A DNA stretch of 43,107 nt from RGIG4103 sp045644605. GTDB taxonomy: Bacteria > Bacillota > Clostridia > RUG12999. The translations under genes and the position numbers were made by a program. Each line of letters starts with the position of its first letter. Position 1 is the first letter of the stretch. Where the stretch lies: positions 1 to 43,107 of the forward strand of contig JAZRHB010000021.1 of NCBI GenBank assembly GCA_045644605.1. The letters run 5' to 3'. The notes below the pieces were generated by a model. The model was given only the letters and a program-made list of their open reading frames with translations, searched no databases and had not been told where the DNA came from. Of this stretch, positions 1 through 7,476 are shown one piece after another.

Positions 1-2
1 AT

Positions 3-1625
3 TTTGAATATATTGTTACCGCTACCGAAACAGAAGCTCTGGTGCTGGAATGTAACCTTATTAAAAAGTATAAACCGTTTTATAATATTCTCCTTAAAGA
101 CAGTAAACAATATCCTTATATAAAGGTTTCGGTGCAAAACGAATATCCTAAAATATCGTTTGTTCGTAAGATATTAAATGATGGTGCAAAATATTACGGC
201 CCGTACACCGGCGGAAGTGCGAGAGAAACAATTGATGTTGTACGGAAGGTTTTTAAAGTGCCGTCGTGTAACAGAGTATTTCCAAGAGATATAGGAAAAG
301 ACAGACCGTGTCTTAATTATCATATAAACAACTGCTCTGCTCCGTGTAGTGGCAGAATTTCCAAAGAAGAATACAAAGAAGTGTTTAAGAATATATGTGA
401 ATTTCTTGATGGGAAAACCGGAGAAATTGAACGTCTTCTTAAGGCAGAAATGAAAATGTATTCCGAAAATCTTGAGTTTGAAAAAGCGGCGCAGGTTCGC
501 GATAAACTGAATAGTATTGCGGCTCTTAAGGAAAAACAGAACATCATTATTCCCGGTGGTGGCGACAGAGATGTAATTGCGGCGGCGTTTGACGGAAGTA
601 CTTCGGATTTGCAGGTATTTAATATCCGCGACGGAAAGCTTATAGGAAGAAAGGGAGTTCATATTTCCTATCTTTTGTCGGAAACTCCGCAGGAAGTGTT
701 TGCGAAGTTTATGGTTCAGCATTATATGGATGAGGAATTTATTCCGGCTGAAATTCTTATAAATACCGAACCTGATGACAAAGAGGCAATTCTGGCATTC
801 CTTACTGGAAAGGCGGGAAAAAAGGTGGAGCTTCGTATTCCGCAAAGAGGACCGGGTCGTGACCTTATTAAAATGGCAACAGATAATGCTGTGCGCTCTC
901 TTGACGAACGGACGGGTCTTTTTGCTAAAAAAGAAGAAGAAAACAGACCTGCCCTTGAAGAGCTTTCGTCTGCACTTGGATTTTCTGTGCCGATAAGAAG
1001 AATTGAGGCGTATGATATATCAAATACGGCGGGACATAATTCTGTAGGTGCTATGGCGGTGCTTTTAAATGGTGTGCCGGAAAGCAGTTTATATAGATTT
1101 TTCAAGATAAAAACCGTTGTTGGTGCAAACGACTATGCATCCATAAAAGAAGTTATTGAAAGACGTCTGGGGCACGGCGATGATGAGGGATTTGGGTCGC
1201 TTCCGGGCGCGATTTTTGTTGATGGCGGTCTGGGACATTGCAGTGCCGCTCTTGCCGCAATGGAAGCGGCAGGGAAGAGTGTGCCGGTGTTTGGTATGGT
1301 AAAGGATAATTTCCATAAAACACGTGCGCTTATTACTCCCAATGGTGAAATTATAGAACTGACAGACAGGGCATTTTCTCTTGTGGCATCTCTTCAGGAA
1401 GAAGTGCATAGAGTGGCAATTTCATATCACAGAAAGCTTGAAAACAAAGAAATGACCCGTTCGGCGCTTGATGAGATTCCGGGAATCGGACCAAAGAAAA
1501 AAAGAACGCTCCTTCGGGCTTTTGGAAGTGTGAAAAATGTAAAGAATGCATCCGCCTCTGATTTGGCGGCGTGTGGAATAGGAGTAAAATCTGCAGAAAT
1601 TGTATATAAATATTTTAATGAATAA
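3..1625 (+). CDS. uvrC: UvrABC excinuclease subunit C, 5'-truncated by the window edge
   Basis: UvrC makes both incisions flanking a DNA lesion in nucleotide excision repair, acting with UvrA and UvrB. The reading frame is already open at base 3 and reads FEYIVTATETEAL before the first ATG, so the true start lies outside the window. Only the end of the N-terminal GIY-YIG nuclease domain is present. The cysteine cluster around 305-350 and the UVR (UvrB-contact) motif at about 460-510 (LEFEKAAQVRD) follow. The C-terminal RNase H-like nuclease is marked by YDISNTAG near 1010 and FVDGGLGH near 1215. A helix-hairpin-helix DNA-binding region (IPGIGPKKKRTLL) lies near 1475-1610. About 540 residues are visible against roughly 600 for the family, consistent with loss of about 60 residues at the edge rather than decay. 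Confidence 0.97.
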   Translation, partial: FEYIVTATETEALVLECNLIKKYKPFYNILLKDSKQYPYIKVSVQNEYPKISFVRKILNDGAKYYGPYTGGSARETIDVVRKVFKVPSCNRVFPRDIGKDRPCLNYHINNCSAPCSGRISKEEYKEVFKNICEFLDGKTGEIERLLKAEMKMYSENLEFEKAAQVRDKLNSIAALKEKQNIIIPGGGDRDVIAAAFDGSTSDLQVFNIRDGKLIGRKGVHISYLLSETPQEVFAKFMVQHYMDEEFIPAEILINTEPDDKEAILAFLTGKAGKKVELRIPQRGPGRDLIKMATDNAVRSLDERTGLFAKKEEENRPALEELSSALGFSVPIRRIEAYDISNTAGHNSVGAMAVLLNGVPESSLYRFFKIKTVVGANDYASIKEVIERRLGHGDDEGFGSLPGAIFVDGGLGHCSAALAAMEAAGKSVPVFGMVKDNFHKTRALITPNGEIIELTDRAFSLVASLQEEVHRVAISYHRKLENKEMTRSALDEIPGIGPKKKRTLLRAFGSVKNVKNASASDLAACGIGVKSAEIVYKYFNE

Positions 1626-1641
1626 AATTAGATGAAAAACG

Positions 1642-1669
1642 TTGACTTTTTTTATATTTTGTATATAAT
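1642..1669 (+). promoter_or_regulatory. Sigma-A-type promoter for the 1712 gene and pfkA
   Basis: TTGACT at 1642-1647 and TATAAT at 1664-1669 are separated by 16 bp. This lies in the short AT-rich gap after uvrC and before a small gene with a strong ribosome binding site. Prediction from sequence match only. Confidence 0.6.
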
Positions 1670-1711
1670 GTATTATAGGTTAATTTTTGCAATTTGCTTC
1701 AGGAGGTAAAT

Positions 1712-1897
1712 ATGTGGACTGTTGTATATATATCTCAAAGTGAGGATATAGCAAAAGAAATAAAGGATTTATTGGAAGCGTCGCAGATTTTGGTTATGAT
1801 GCGCAGCGCAGGAGAGAAAGAACAGAAATCTTTTGAAATTCTGGTTCCTGAAACGGAAGTTGAACAGGCTCATAATATAATAATTAACAATAATTAG
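1712..1897 (+). CDS. Small conserved protein, DUF2007-like, upstream of pfkA
   Basis: A 61-residue protein starting MWTVVYISQSEDIAKEI. An in-frame TTG at 1694 would extend it, but the AGGAGG at 1701-1706 fixes the ATG at 1712. The pattern (hydrophobic strand, helix with the IAKEIKDLLEASQI segment, then a basic loop and FEILVPETEVEQAHNII) matches the small ferredoxin-fold DUF2007-type proteins. Such proteins are commonly found beside pfkA in Clostridia and are sometimes misannotated as glutamate decarboxylase. No catalytic residues are apparent, and the function is unknown. It is followed 20 bp later by pfkA and is probably co-transcribed with it from the promoter at 1642. Confidence 0.75.
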   Translation: MWTVVYISQSEDIAKEIKDLLEASQILVMMRSAGEKEQKSFEILVPETEVEQAHNIIINNN

Positions 1898-1917
1898 CAG
1901 TAACGGGTGATGAAAAA

Positions 1918-2919
1918 ATGGCAAACAAGAAAATTGGGGTTTTAACAAGTGGCGGTGATGCACCGGGAATGAATAATGCTGTTGTGGCAATCGTTAAAGC
2001 CTGCAGATACAACAATGTAGGGATTGTAGGCGTTAATTACGGTTATCGCGGACTTCTTGACGGTGGTATTTTTGATATTGCCGACATGGATACGGATGAT
2101 ATTATAAACCGTGGCGGTACAATTCTCGGAAGTGCAAGATGTCTTGAATTCAAAGAACCGGAAAATGTAAAAAAAGCGGTTGAAGTTGCTAAAGCTAACG
2201 GCATAGAAGGTATGATTGTAATTGGTGGTGACGGTTCGTTCCGAGGTGCAAGAGATTTAAGTCTTGCAGGTCTTCCTACAATCGGTATTCCGGCAACTAT
2301 TGATAATGATATTTCGTGTTCCGAATACACACTTGGCTATGATACGGCACTTAATACAGTTATTGATTGCTGTGATAAAATTAATGATACAATGCGTTCA
2401 CATAACAGAACAGCGTTTGTTGAGGTTATGGGTAACAAAGCAGGTTATCTTGCGGTTGAAGTTGCCATTGCCTGTGGTGCGGATGCGGTTCTTGTTGCAG
2501 AACAGAATTTTGATATTGAAAAGAATATTGTTGATGTTATTGCAAGAAAATATGAAGAAAAGAAACATTTTATGATTATTGTAGCTGAAGGTGTTGAAAA
2601 AGTATGCGGTAAATCAACAAAGAAAATAATGAATGAAACCGTTGAAATGATTGATAAAAAATATGGTATTCAGCTTGATGCCAAATTAACCGTTCTCGGT
2701 CATATTCAGCGTGGCGGTAAACCGACATATAAAGACAGAATTGCCGCAAGCAGAATGGGGGCGGATGCGGTTAAACTGCTTATCAACGGCATAGGAAACA
2801 GAGTTGTTGCTCTTCGGAACGGTAAAGTTGTTGATTACGACATACTTGAAGCTCTTGAAATGAAAAAAAGTATAGAGGATGAACTTCTTATGCTTTCAAA
2901 AATCATTTGCGAAAAATAA
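1918..2919 (+). CDS. pfkA: ATP-dependent 6-phosphofructokinase
   Basis: Phosphorylates fructose 6-phosphate to fructose 1,6-bisphosphate, the committing step of glycolysis. The 333-residue length is slightly above the usual ~320. Visible motifs are SGGDAPGMN at residues 11-19 (nucleotide loop) and GGDGSFRGA at 103-111. The glycine after GGD there is typical of ATP-using rather than pyrophosphate-using enzymes. The catalytic TIDND is at 127-131, SHNR and the VEVMG segment near 160-170, and GHIQRGG near 263. Two positions are unusual: the common PGTIDND reads PATIDND, and the MGR motif reads MGN. The fold and catalytic aspartate look intact, so I expect an active enzyme with possibly altered allostery. 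Its ribosome binding site (GGGTGATG) is modest. Confidence 0.96.
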   Translation: MANKKIGVLTSGGDAPGMNNAVVAIVKACRYNNVGIVGVNYGYRGLLDGGIFDIADMDTDDIINRGGTILGSARCLEFKEPENVKKAVEVAKANGIEGMIVIGGDGSFRGARDLSLAGLPTIGIPATIDNDISCSEYTLGYDTALNTVIDCCDKINDTMRSHNRTAFVEVMGNKAGYLAVEVAIACGADAVLVAEQNFDIEKNIVDVIARKYEEKKHFMIIVAEGVEKVCGKSTKKIMNETVEMIDKKYGIQLDAKLTVLGHIQRGGKPTYKDRIAASRMGADAVKLLINGIGNRVVALRNGKVVDYDILEALEMKKSIEDELLMLSKIICEK

Positions 2920-2931
2920 TATTACCAATAA

Positions 2932-2955
2932 AAAGGACGGCAGATGCCGTCCTTT
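2932..2955. terminator. Bidirectional intrinsic terminator between pfkA and the XRE gene
   Basis: A perfect 10-bp stem (AAAGGACGGC at 2932-2941 with GCCGTCCTTT at 2946-2955) has an AGAT loop. It carries A-rich sequence on its left and T-rich sequence on its right, so it can end the pfkA transcript and also the convergent XRE transcript. It overlaps the last codon of the XRE gene by two bases. Confidence 0.85.
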
Positions 2956-3157
2956 ATTCGTTTTCAAATATGAGAAGTTCATCTATGGAGCATTCCAGAA
3001 GATAGCACATTGCTTCTAAATTTTCGTACCTTACCGATTTGGTTTCGTTGTTTATCATTTTATTGAAATTCTGATAACTCATTCCCAGTTGTTTGTATAA
3101 CCAGTATTTTGTTTTACCTTTTTTCTCAAGTAATGAAATAGCATTCAGTTTAAGCAT
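2954..3157 (-). CDS. Small XRE/Cro-type HTH transcriptional regulator
   Basis: A 67-residue single-domain DNA-binding protein of the Cro/CI-like HTH_26 (YozG-like) type. The two HTH helices are in the segment KYWLYKQLGMSYQNFNKMI, and the C-terminus CYLLECSIDELL is typical of the family. The frame can be extended upstream to 3187, but AAGGTG sits about 9 bases before the ATG at 3157 and the family usually starts with a lysine-rich MLKL or MIRN segment, so I choose 3157. It is divergent from the cysteine-rich gene at 3268. An 18-bp perfect palindrome lies in the shared intergenic region over that gene's promoter, so this regulator is a reasonable candidate to bind there (inference). Confidence 0.85.
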   Translation of the reverse strand: MLKLNAISLLEKKGKTKYWLYKQLGMSYQNFNKMINNETKSVRYENLEAMCYLLECSIDELLIFENE

Positions 3158-3210
3158 ATATATCAACACCTTATCTGTTTTATACATACTATATTATTAC
3201 AAAACTTATC

Positions 3211-3239
3211 TTGACATATAGATTATTACATTATATAAT
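3211..3239 (+). promoter_or_regulatory. Consensus sigma-A promoter of the cysteine-rich gene
   Basis: TTGACA at 3211-3216 and TATAAT at 3234-3239 with a spacing of exactly 17 bp: a perfect match to both consensus hexamers. The start codon of the next gene lies at 3268, leaving a short leader. Confidence 0.85.
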
Positions 3240-3243
3240 GTAA
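3226..3243. promoter_or_regulatory. 18-bp perfect palindrome overlapping the -10 element (putative operator)
   Basis: TTACATTATATAATGTAA is identical to its reverse complement and contains the whole -10 hexamer of the promoter at 3211-3239. A perfect dyad of this length over a consensus promoter, between divergent regulator and target genes, is the usual arrangement for a repressor operator. Binding by the XRE protein encoded at 2954-3157 is inferred. Confidence 0.6.
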
Positions 3244-3267
3244 ACATTAGGGTATGGGGAGAGAAAA

Positions 3268-3477
3268 ATGATTATAGATATAACAGGAATTGAATTAACT
3301 CCGGGGAATAATAGGATTAATTGCAGGGGAAATGGGGCATATACAGATAAGGATGGAATATTGGTGGAATGTTGTTGTGAAGAATGTGATTATATGCTGT
3401 GTTGTCTTGAAAGCCATGATTCAGAGGAATGTGAAAATTGTACAGATGAAAATTGCCCTAATGTCAAAGGAATATAA
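3268..3477 (+). CDS. Cysteine-rich small protein of unknown function
   Basis: A 69-residue acidic protein with ten cysteines: one near residue 19, then ECCCEEC, CC, and three C-x(2-4)-C type spacings near the C-terminus (EECENCTDENC). There is no signal peptide or membrane segment. The strong GGGGAGAG before the ATG and the consensus promoter indicate a real, expressed gene. The cysteine spacing suggests metal binding (zinc, iron or copper) or a redox-sensitive peptide, but I do not recognise a family. It is divergently transcribed from a small XRE regulator and its promoter carries a perfect palindrome, so it is probably repressed under some condition. Confidence 0.7.
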   Translation: MIIDITGIELTPGNNRINCRGNGAYTDKDGILVECCCEECDYMLCCLESHDSEECENCTDENCPNVKGI

Positions 3478-3652
3478 AAGGAAACTGCCCTTTTTAGCTG
3501 TAATAAGCGGGCAAGAATGATAATAAAATTAAAAGTGCACAAATATATACTTATTATATAGGATATTTTCACTATGAATGTAAAAAGTGGTAAAATCAAG
3601 AGTAAATGAGAGTATTTTGGATATAATTTCAAATAATGAGCAAAACAGGGAC

Positions 3653-3681
3653 TTGAATATATCCCCCAAAAATAGTAATAT
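3653..3681 (+). promoter_or_regulatory. Probable groESL promoter
   Basis: TTGAAT at 3653-3658 and TAATAT at 3676-3681 are 17 bp apart, just upstream of the CIRCE element at 3693, which would place CIRCE at the transcription start as in other HrcA-controlled operons. An alternative -10 (TATTCT at 3681-3686) is possible. Confidence 0.5.
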
Positions 3682-3692
3682 ATTCTATGTGG

Positions 3693-3719
3693 TTAGCACT
3701 CAACTCGCTCGTGTGCTAA
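3693..3719. promoter_or_regulatory. CIRCE operator (HrcA-binding site)
   Basis: TTAGCACTC, 9 bases, GTGTGCTAA. This matches the CIRCE consensus TTAGCACTC-N9-GAGTGCTAA at 17 of 18 arm positions; the right arm has T where the consensus has A. CIRCE is the operator of the heat-shock repressor HrcA, so groESL here is predicted to be HrcA-controlled. hrcA itself is not in the window. Confidence 0.95.
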
Positions 3720-3747
3720 TAACCGGAAATTTAAGGAGGAATTAAAT

Positions 3748-4032
3748 ATGAAATTAAAACCATTAGCTGACAGAGTTGTTGTTAAAATGACTGAAGCTGA
3801 AGAAACAACAAAAAGCGGTATAGTGCTTGCAAGCGCCGCTAAAGAACAGCCTCAGATAGCTGAAATTATAGAAGTAGGTCCGGGCGGAATAGTTGACGGA
3901 AACGAAGTTAAAATGGAAGTATCCGTTGGACAGAAAGTTATCATCAGCAAATATGCCGGAACAGAAGTTAAACTCGGCAAAGATGAATTTATCATAGTTA
4001 AACAGGGCGACATTCTCGCTATTGTGGAATAA
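3748..4032 (+). CDS. groES: Co-chaperonin GroES (Hsp10)
   Basis: Forms the heptameric lid on the GroEL chamber in the cytoplasm. The 94-residue length is typical. It begins MKLKPLADRVVVKM, has the mobile loop with TTKSGIVL (residues 20-27), and ends in the conserved KQGDILAIVE. AAGGAGGA at 3733-3740 sets the ATG at 3748. It is preceded by a CIRCE element and followed after 17 bases by groEL, forming the standard two-gene heat-shock operon. Confidence 0.98.
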   Translation: MKLKPLADRVVVKMTEAEETTKSGIVLASAAKEQPQIAEIIEVGPGGIVDGNEVKMEVSVGQKVIISKYAGTEVKLGKDEFIIVKQGDILAIVE

Positions 4033-4049
4033 TAAAGGAGTTGTTATAA

Positions 4050-5687
4050 ATGGCAAAACAGATTATTTATGCTGAAGAAGCAAGACGCGCTCTTGAAAAA
4101 GGTGTTAACATTCTTGCTGATACAGTAAAAATCACACTTGGACCTAAAGGAAGAAATGTAGTTCTTGATAAAAAATTCGGTGCACCGCTTATCACTAACG
4201 ACGGTGTTACAATTGCAAAAGAAATCGAACTTGAAGACGCATTTGAAAATATGGGTGCTCAGCTTGTTAAAGAAGTTGCAACAAAAACAAACGACGTTGC
4301 AGGTGACGGTACAACAACCGCTACACTTCTTGCGCAGGCTTTCGTTCGTGAAGGACTTAAAAACCTTGCAGCAGGTGCTAACCCGATGATTCTTAGAAAA
4401 GGTATTTCAAAAGCTATTGAAGCAGCAGTTGAAAACATCAAAAAGAACAGTCAGAAGGTTAAAGGAAAAGAAGATATTGCAAGAGTAGCTGCAATTTCTG
4501 CTGCTGACGAAGTTGTTGGTAACCTTATTGCTGATGCAATGGAAAAGGTTGGTAACGACGGTGTTATCACAGTTGAAGAATCTAAAACAGCTGAAACATA
4601 TTCAGATGTTGTTGAAGGTATGCAGTTTGACAGAGGATATATTTCTCCGTACATGGTAACAGATACAGATAAAATGGAAGCTGTTATTGATGATGCGTAC
4701 ATCCTTATCACAGATAAGAAAATTGCTAACGTACAGGATATTCTTCCTGTTCTTGAACAGATTGTTCAGCAGGGCAAAAAACTTGTTATCGTTGCTGAAG
4801 ATATTGAAGGGGAAGCTCTTACAACTCTCGTACTTAACAAACTCCGCGGAACATTTGTTTGTGTAGGTGTTAAAGCTCCGGGATTTGGCGACAGAAGAAA
4901 AGCAATGCTTGAAGATATTGCTATTCTTACAGGCGGTCAGGTAATCAGCGATGAAGTTGGTCTTGAACTTAAAGAAGCAACTCTTGACCAGCTCGGCAGA
5001 GCAAAACAGGTTAAAGTTCAGAAAGAAACAACAATCATTGTTGACGGTCAGGGCGATGTTGACGCTATCAAAAACCGCGTATCCCAGATTAAAGCTCAGA
5101 TTGAAGAAACAACTTCTGAATTTGATAAAGAAAAACTTCAGGAAAGACTTGCAAAACTTTCCGGCGGTGTTGCAGTAATCAAAGTTGGTGCTGCTACAGA
5201 AACTGAAATGAAAGAAATGAAACTTCGCATTGAAGATGCTCTTGCAGCTACACGTGCAGCAGTTGAAGAAGGTATTGTTGCAGGTGGTGGTACAGCATAC
5301 ATCAACTCAATCGAAGCTGTTAAAGCACTTCTTGATACAACAACAGGCGACGAAAAAACAGGTGTTGCACTTGTTGTAAAAGCTCTTGAAGAACCGGTAA
5401 GACAGATTGCTCACAACGCAGGTCTTGATGGTGCGGTTATCGTTGAAAAAATCAAAACATCCGGCAAAATCGGTTACGGCTTCAACGCTCTTACCGAAGA
5501 ATATATGGATATGATTGAAAACGGTATCGTTGACCCGGCAAAAGTAACACGTAGTGCTCTCCAGAACGCATCTTCAGTTGCATCAATGGTTCTCACAACT
5601 GAAAGCCTTGTTGCAGATATTAAAGAAGAATCTCCTGCAGCTCCGGCAATGCCAGGCGGTATGGGCGGCGGAATGGGAATGTATTAA
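4050..5687 (+). CDS. groEL: Chaperonin GroEL (Hsp60)
   Basis: ATP-driven tetradecameric folding chamber. The 545-residue length is standard. The nucleotide site is seen in TLGPKGRNVVLD (about residue 30) and GDGTTTATLLAQ (about 85-97). The apical domain segment KAPGFGDRRKAML is near 275, and AGGGTAYI near 412 belongs to the equatorial domain. The protein ends with the Gly-Met tail GGMGGGMGMY. It lies 17 bases after groES with an AAGGAG ribosome binding site, and a stem-loop terminator follows at 5751. Codon use is noticeably biased, with frequent GTT, GCT and CTT, as expected for a highly expressed gene. Confidence 0.99.
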   Translation: MAKQIIYAEEARRALEKGVNILADTVKITLGPKGRNVVLDKKFGAPLITNDGVTIAKEIELEDAFENMGAQLVKEVATKTNDVAGDGTTTATLLAQAFVREGLKNLAAGANPMILRKGISKAIEAAVENIKKNSQKVKGKEDIARVAAISAADEVVGNLIADAMEKVGNDGVITVEESKTAETYSDVVEGMQFDRGYISPYMVTDTDKMEAVIDDAYILITDKKIANVQDILPVLEQIVQQGKKLVIVAEDIEGEALTTLVLNKLRGTFVCVGVKAPGFGDRRKAMLEDIAILTGGQVISDEVGLELKEATLDQLGRAKQVKVQKETTIIVDGQGDVDAIKNRVSQIKAQIEETTSEFDKEKLQERLAKLSGGVAVIKVGAATETEMKEMKLRIEDALAATRAAVEEGIVAGGGTAYINSIEAVKALLDTTTGDEKTGVALVVKALEEPVRQIAHNAGLDGAVIVEKIKTSGKIGYGFNALTEEYMDMIENGIVDPAKVTRSALQNASSVASMVLTTESLVADIKEESPAAPAMPGGMGGGMGMY

Positions 5688-5750
5688 TCCAGTTCCGAAA
5701 AGGCGCAGATGCGCAAAGGAAAAAATTTAAATAAAGTATTTAATTATGTG

Positions 5751-5784
5751 GAAATCTGCAGCATTGCTGCAGATTTCTCTTTTA
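5751..5784 (+). terminator. Intrinsic terminator after groEL
   Basis: GAAATCTGCAG at 5751-5761 pairs with CTGCAGATTTC at 5767-5777 around the loop CATTG, followed by TCTTTTAT. It lies 63 bases after the groEL stop codon. Confidence 0.85.
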
Positions 5785-5902
5785 TAAAAACCTTTGCGCT
5801 CGCACTCTCTCTTCACCTCTTACGCGTACCATGTACGCCTTCGGGCAGGGCATAAATGCTTCAGATTGAGCGCGCTACATCCTTTTCAATAAGGCAAAAA
5901 GA
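5785..5902. other. Noncoding spacer, relatively GC-rich, with a small GCGTAC hairpin
   Basis: About 118 bases between the groEL terminator and the GDSL gene terminator. Its composition is visibly richer in G and C than the flanking intergenic DNA. It holds a short inverted repeat (GCGTAC-CAT-GTACGC near 5823-5837). I see no ribosome binding site or convincing reading frame on either strand. It could be a remnant of an interspersed repeat, but only one copy occurs here. Confidence 0.4.
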
Positions 5903-5926
5903 AAAAGCCGTGCAGTCACGGCTTTT
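5903..5926 (-). terminator. Intrinsic terminator of the minus-strand GDSL gene
   Basis: AAAAGCCGTG at 5903-5912 pairs with CACGGCTTTT at 5917-5926 around CAGT. Read on the minus strand it is followed by a T-rich run (TTTTTCTTTTT), only a few bases past the GDSL stop codon. Confidence 0.9.
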
Positions 5927-5931
5927 GTTTA

Positions 5932-6555
5932 TTACATTATTTCTTTAAAGGCTTTTATCCATTCGCGGGCAATAAGCTCGTGACCTGCGGCTGTCGGATG
6001 TACACCATCTATAATCCAGTAGGTTTCGGGAGCAAGTTTTGCCGCTTCATTGAATTTTTCCTGAAGAGGTATAAACTTAATGCCATATTTATCAGCAACA
6101 CGTTTTGCAGCTGCGGCACGTTTTGCAACTTCTTCTTTGAAGTAGTCAATATTTGCTGTTGTTGAAGGGCCTTCAAGAACGAATGGTTCAAGAATCATAA
6201 GCTTGAGGTTAGGAAGCTTTGCTTTAAGCTCTTCAATAACAAGGCAGTATACCATTTCAAACTTTTCTTCTTCTACACCATTGTTATGATTAAGCTCGTG
6301 CCACACGTCATTAACGCCGATAAGAAGACTCATATAATCAGGCTGAAGTGCAACGATATCTCTTCCGATACGGGCATAAATATCAACAATTTTGTTGCCG
6401 CTTATACCACGGTTCAAAATTTCAAATTCGCCTGGATAGTCAAGCAAAAGCTCACCGGATACCATTGTGGAATAACCAAATCCTCTTAAATGGTCAAGCT
6501 CGCGATTTCTGCCTGCGTCTGTTATGGAGTCGCCCTGAAATAAGATTTTTTTCAT
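5932..6555 (-). CDS. SGNH/GDSL-family hydrolase (probable carbohydrate or lipid esterase)
   Basis: A 207-residue cytoplasmic-looking protein without a signal peptide. All SGNH blocks are visible: block I GDSITDAG (residues 8-15, nucleophile Ser10), block II glycine in NRGISGN, block III GVND (residues 79-82), and block V DGVHP (catalytic Asp/His) near residue 184. Such enzymes remove acetyl or acyl groups from sugars or small esters; the substrate cannot be read from sequence. AAAGGGTGA before the ATG, a perfect promoter at 6590-6618 and its own terminator make it a single-gene unit. It is a distant family member, not a close copy, of the GDSL gene at 10214. Confidence 0.93.
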   Translation of the reverse strand: MKKILFQGDSITDAGRNRELDHLRGFGYSTMVSGELLLDYPGEFEILNRGISGNKIVDIYARIGRDIVALQPDYMSLLIGVNDVWHELNHNNGVEEEKFEMVYCLVIEELKAKLPNLKLMILEPFVLEGPSTTANIDYFKEEVAKRAAAAKRVADKYGIKFIPLQEKFNEAAKLAPETYWIIDGVHPTAAGHELIAREWIKAFKEIM

Positions 6556-6589
6556 GTAAAATCACCCTTTTATGTAATTTAATAGTTTA

Positions 6590-6618
6590 ATTATATAGTA
6601 ATCTTTAGGTAATGTCAA
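6590..6618 (-). promoter_or_regulatory. Consensus sigma-A promoter for the GDSL hydrolase
   Basis: On the minus strand TTGACA (6613-6618) and TATAAT (6590-6595) are 17 bp apart, a perfect match to both hexamers. The start codon is 35 bases downstream of the -10. Confidence 0.85.
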
Positions 6619-6684
6619 GCAAAAAGGAACAAATATAATGTCGAAATTTTGGGATGGAAAATAATACCAATAACTGTAAAAATA

Positions 6685-6693
6685 TGGTATAAT
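6685..6693 (+). promoter_or_regulatory. Extended -10 promoter at the left end of the phage-derived cluster
   Basis: TGGTATAAT at 6685-6693 is an extended -10 (TGn plus TATAAT). There is no good -35 at 16-18 bp (TACCAA at 6665). It is the only recognisable promoter before the ParB-TerL-portal genes and may drive the whole head operon, possibly with help from an activator. Confidence 0.55.
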
Positions 6694-6714
6694 TAACCCG
6701 AAAGGAGAAGACAA

Positions 6715-7476
6715 ATGAGACTTAAATATATTGACATTGATAAAATAAAGGTGTGTCCTAATCAAACCAGAAGCTTTTTTGATACAACGGCTTTGCAGGG
6801 GCTTGCAGAGTCGATAAGGAAATATGGGATTATTGAGCCGATATGCGTAAGGCGGGTGCGGGGGAAATATGAGGTCATTTCAGGCGAAAGACGTATTCGT
6901 GCGGCAAGGATGGTGGGTATGAAGAAGGTGCCTGCGATTGTACGGTTTATTAAAAATGATGCGGCTCTTCCGTCGGCGCTGATTGGAAATACAGGGCGTC
7001 AGAGTATCAGTATTTTTGATGAGGGCGAGGCGTATAAAAAGATAGTTGAACGGTCTATTATTACCCGGGCGCAGCTTGCGGCACGGATAGGGATAAGTGA
7101 AGAAAGCATTTTAGCTAAAATCAAGGCACTTAACATTACAGATAAAGCAAAACGTATTGCAGGACGATATGGTCTTGATGAATGGCAGGTGACGGAGACA
7201 ATGAGAATACCTGACAGAAAAAGACAGGAGGAGCTGCTTGAAATTGCGGGGAGAGAAAGGCTTACTCCCGACAGAATAAGACGGATGATTGCAGATGAGG
7301 AAAACGAAAATAAGGAAAATGTGCCAAAAAGAAAACAGGTTGTTAAAAATGAAAGGATATATATTAATACAATAAGAAATACCGTTTCTATGATGAATGA
7401 GGCGGGCGGCATTGCAAAATGGGCGGAAAAAGAAGACGACGAATATATTTTATTTACGCTTGAAATTAAAAAGTGA
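6715..7476 (+). CDS. ParB/Spo0J/Noc-like DNA-binding protein at the head of the phage cluster
   Basis: A 253-residue protein. Residues 1-95 form a ParB N-terminal (CTPase-type) domain with GERRIRAA at 57-64, and residues ~100-185 form the helix-turn-helix region (QLAARIGISEESILAKI). The C-terminus, with INTIRNTVSMMNEAGG followed by a beta strand ending FTLEIKK, resembles the end of clostridial Noc/Spo0J-like proteins. Family members bind DNA at palindromic sites and spread along it. The gene overlaps the terminase gene by 4 bases and stands where a small terminase subunit would normally be, so a DNA-recognition role for packaging is possible (inference). No ParA partner is present. AAAGGAGAA precedes the ATG. 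Confidence 0.88.
   Translation: MRLKYIDIDKIKVCPNQTRSFFDTTALQGLAESIRKYGIIEPICVRRVRGKYEVISGERRIRAARMVGMKKVPAIVRFIKNDAALPSALIGNTGRQSISIFDEGEAYKKIVERSIITRAQLAARIGISEESILAKIKALNITDKAKRIAGRYGLDEWQVTETMRIPDRKRQEELLEIAGRERLTPDRIRRMIADEENENKENVPKRKQVVKNERIYINTIRNTVSMMNEAGGIAKWAEKEDDEYILFTLEIKK

Noticed and set aside
174..845. Long minus-strand open frame opposite uvrC, and similar antisense frames elsewhere
   Set aside because: They lie opposite clearly recognised genes, lack ribosome binding sites and encode low-complexity, biased proteins; they are shadows.
3..1625. uvrC as a pseudogene lacking its GIY-YIG domain
   Set aside because: The frame is open at the first base of the window and reads normal UvrC sequence; the truncation is the window edge.
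3478..3650. Additional small gene or terminator between the cysteine-rich gene and groES
   Set aside because: Only a weak TGCCC/GGGCA pairing with a long loop (near 3488-3514) and no frame with a convincing ribosome binding site.
6555..6715. Possible attL at the left end of the phage cluster, paired with 22259-22322
   Set aside because: The only similarity between the two junctions is a short AT-rich match (GTAAAA-ATAT type) of the kind expected by chance; no exact repeat of useful length and no tRNA gene.
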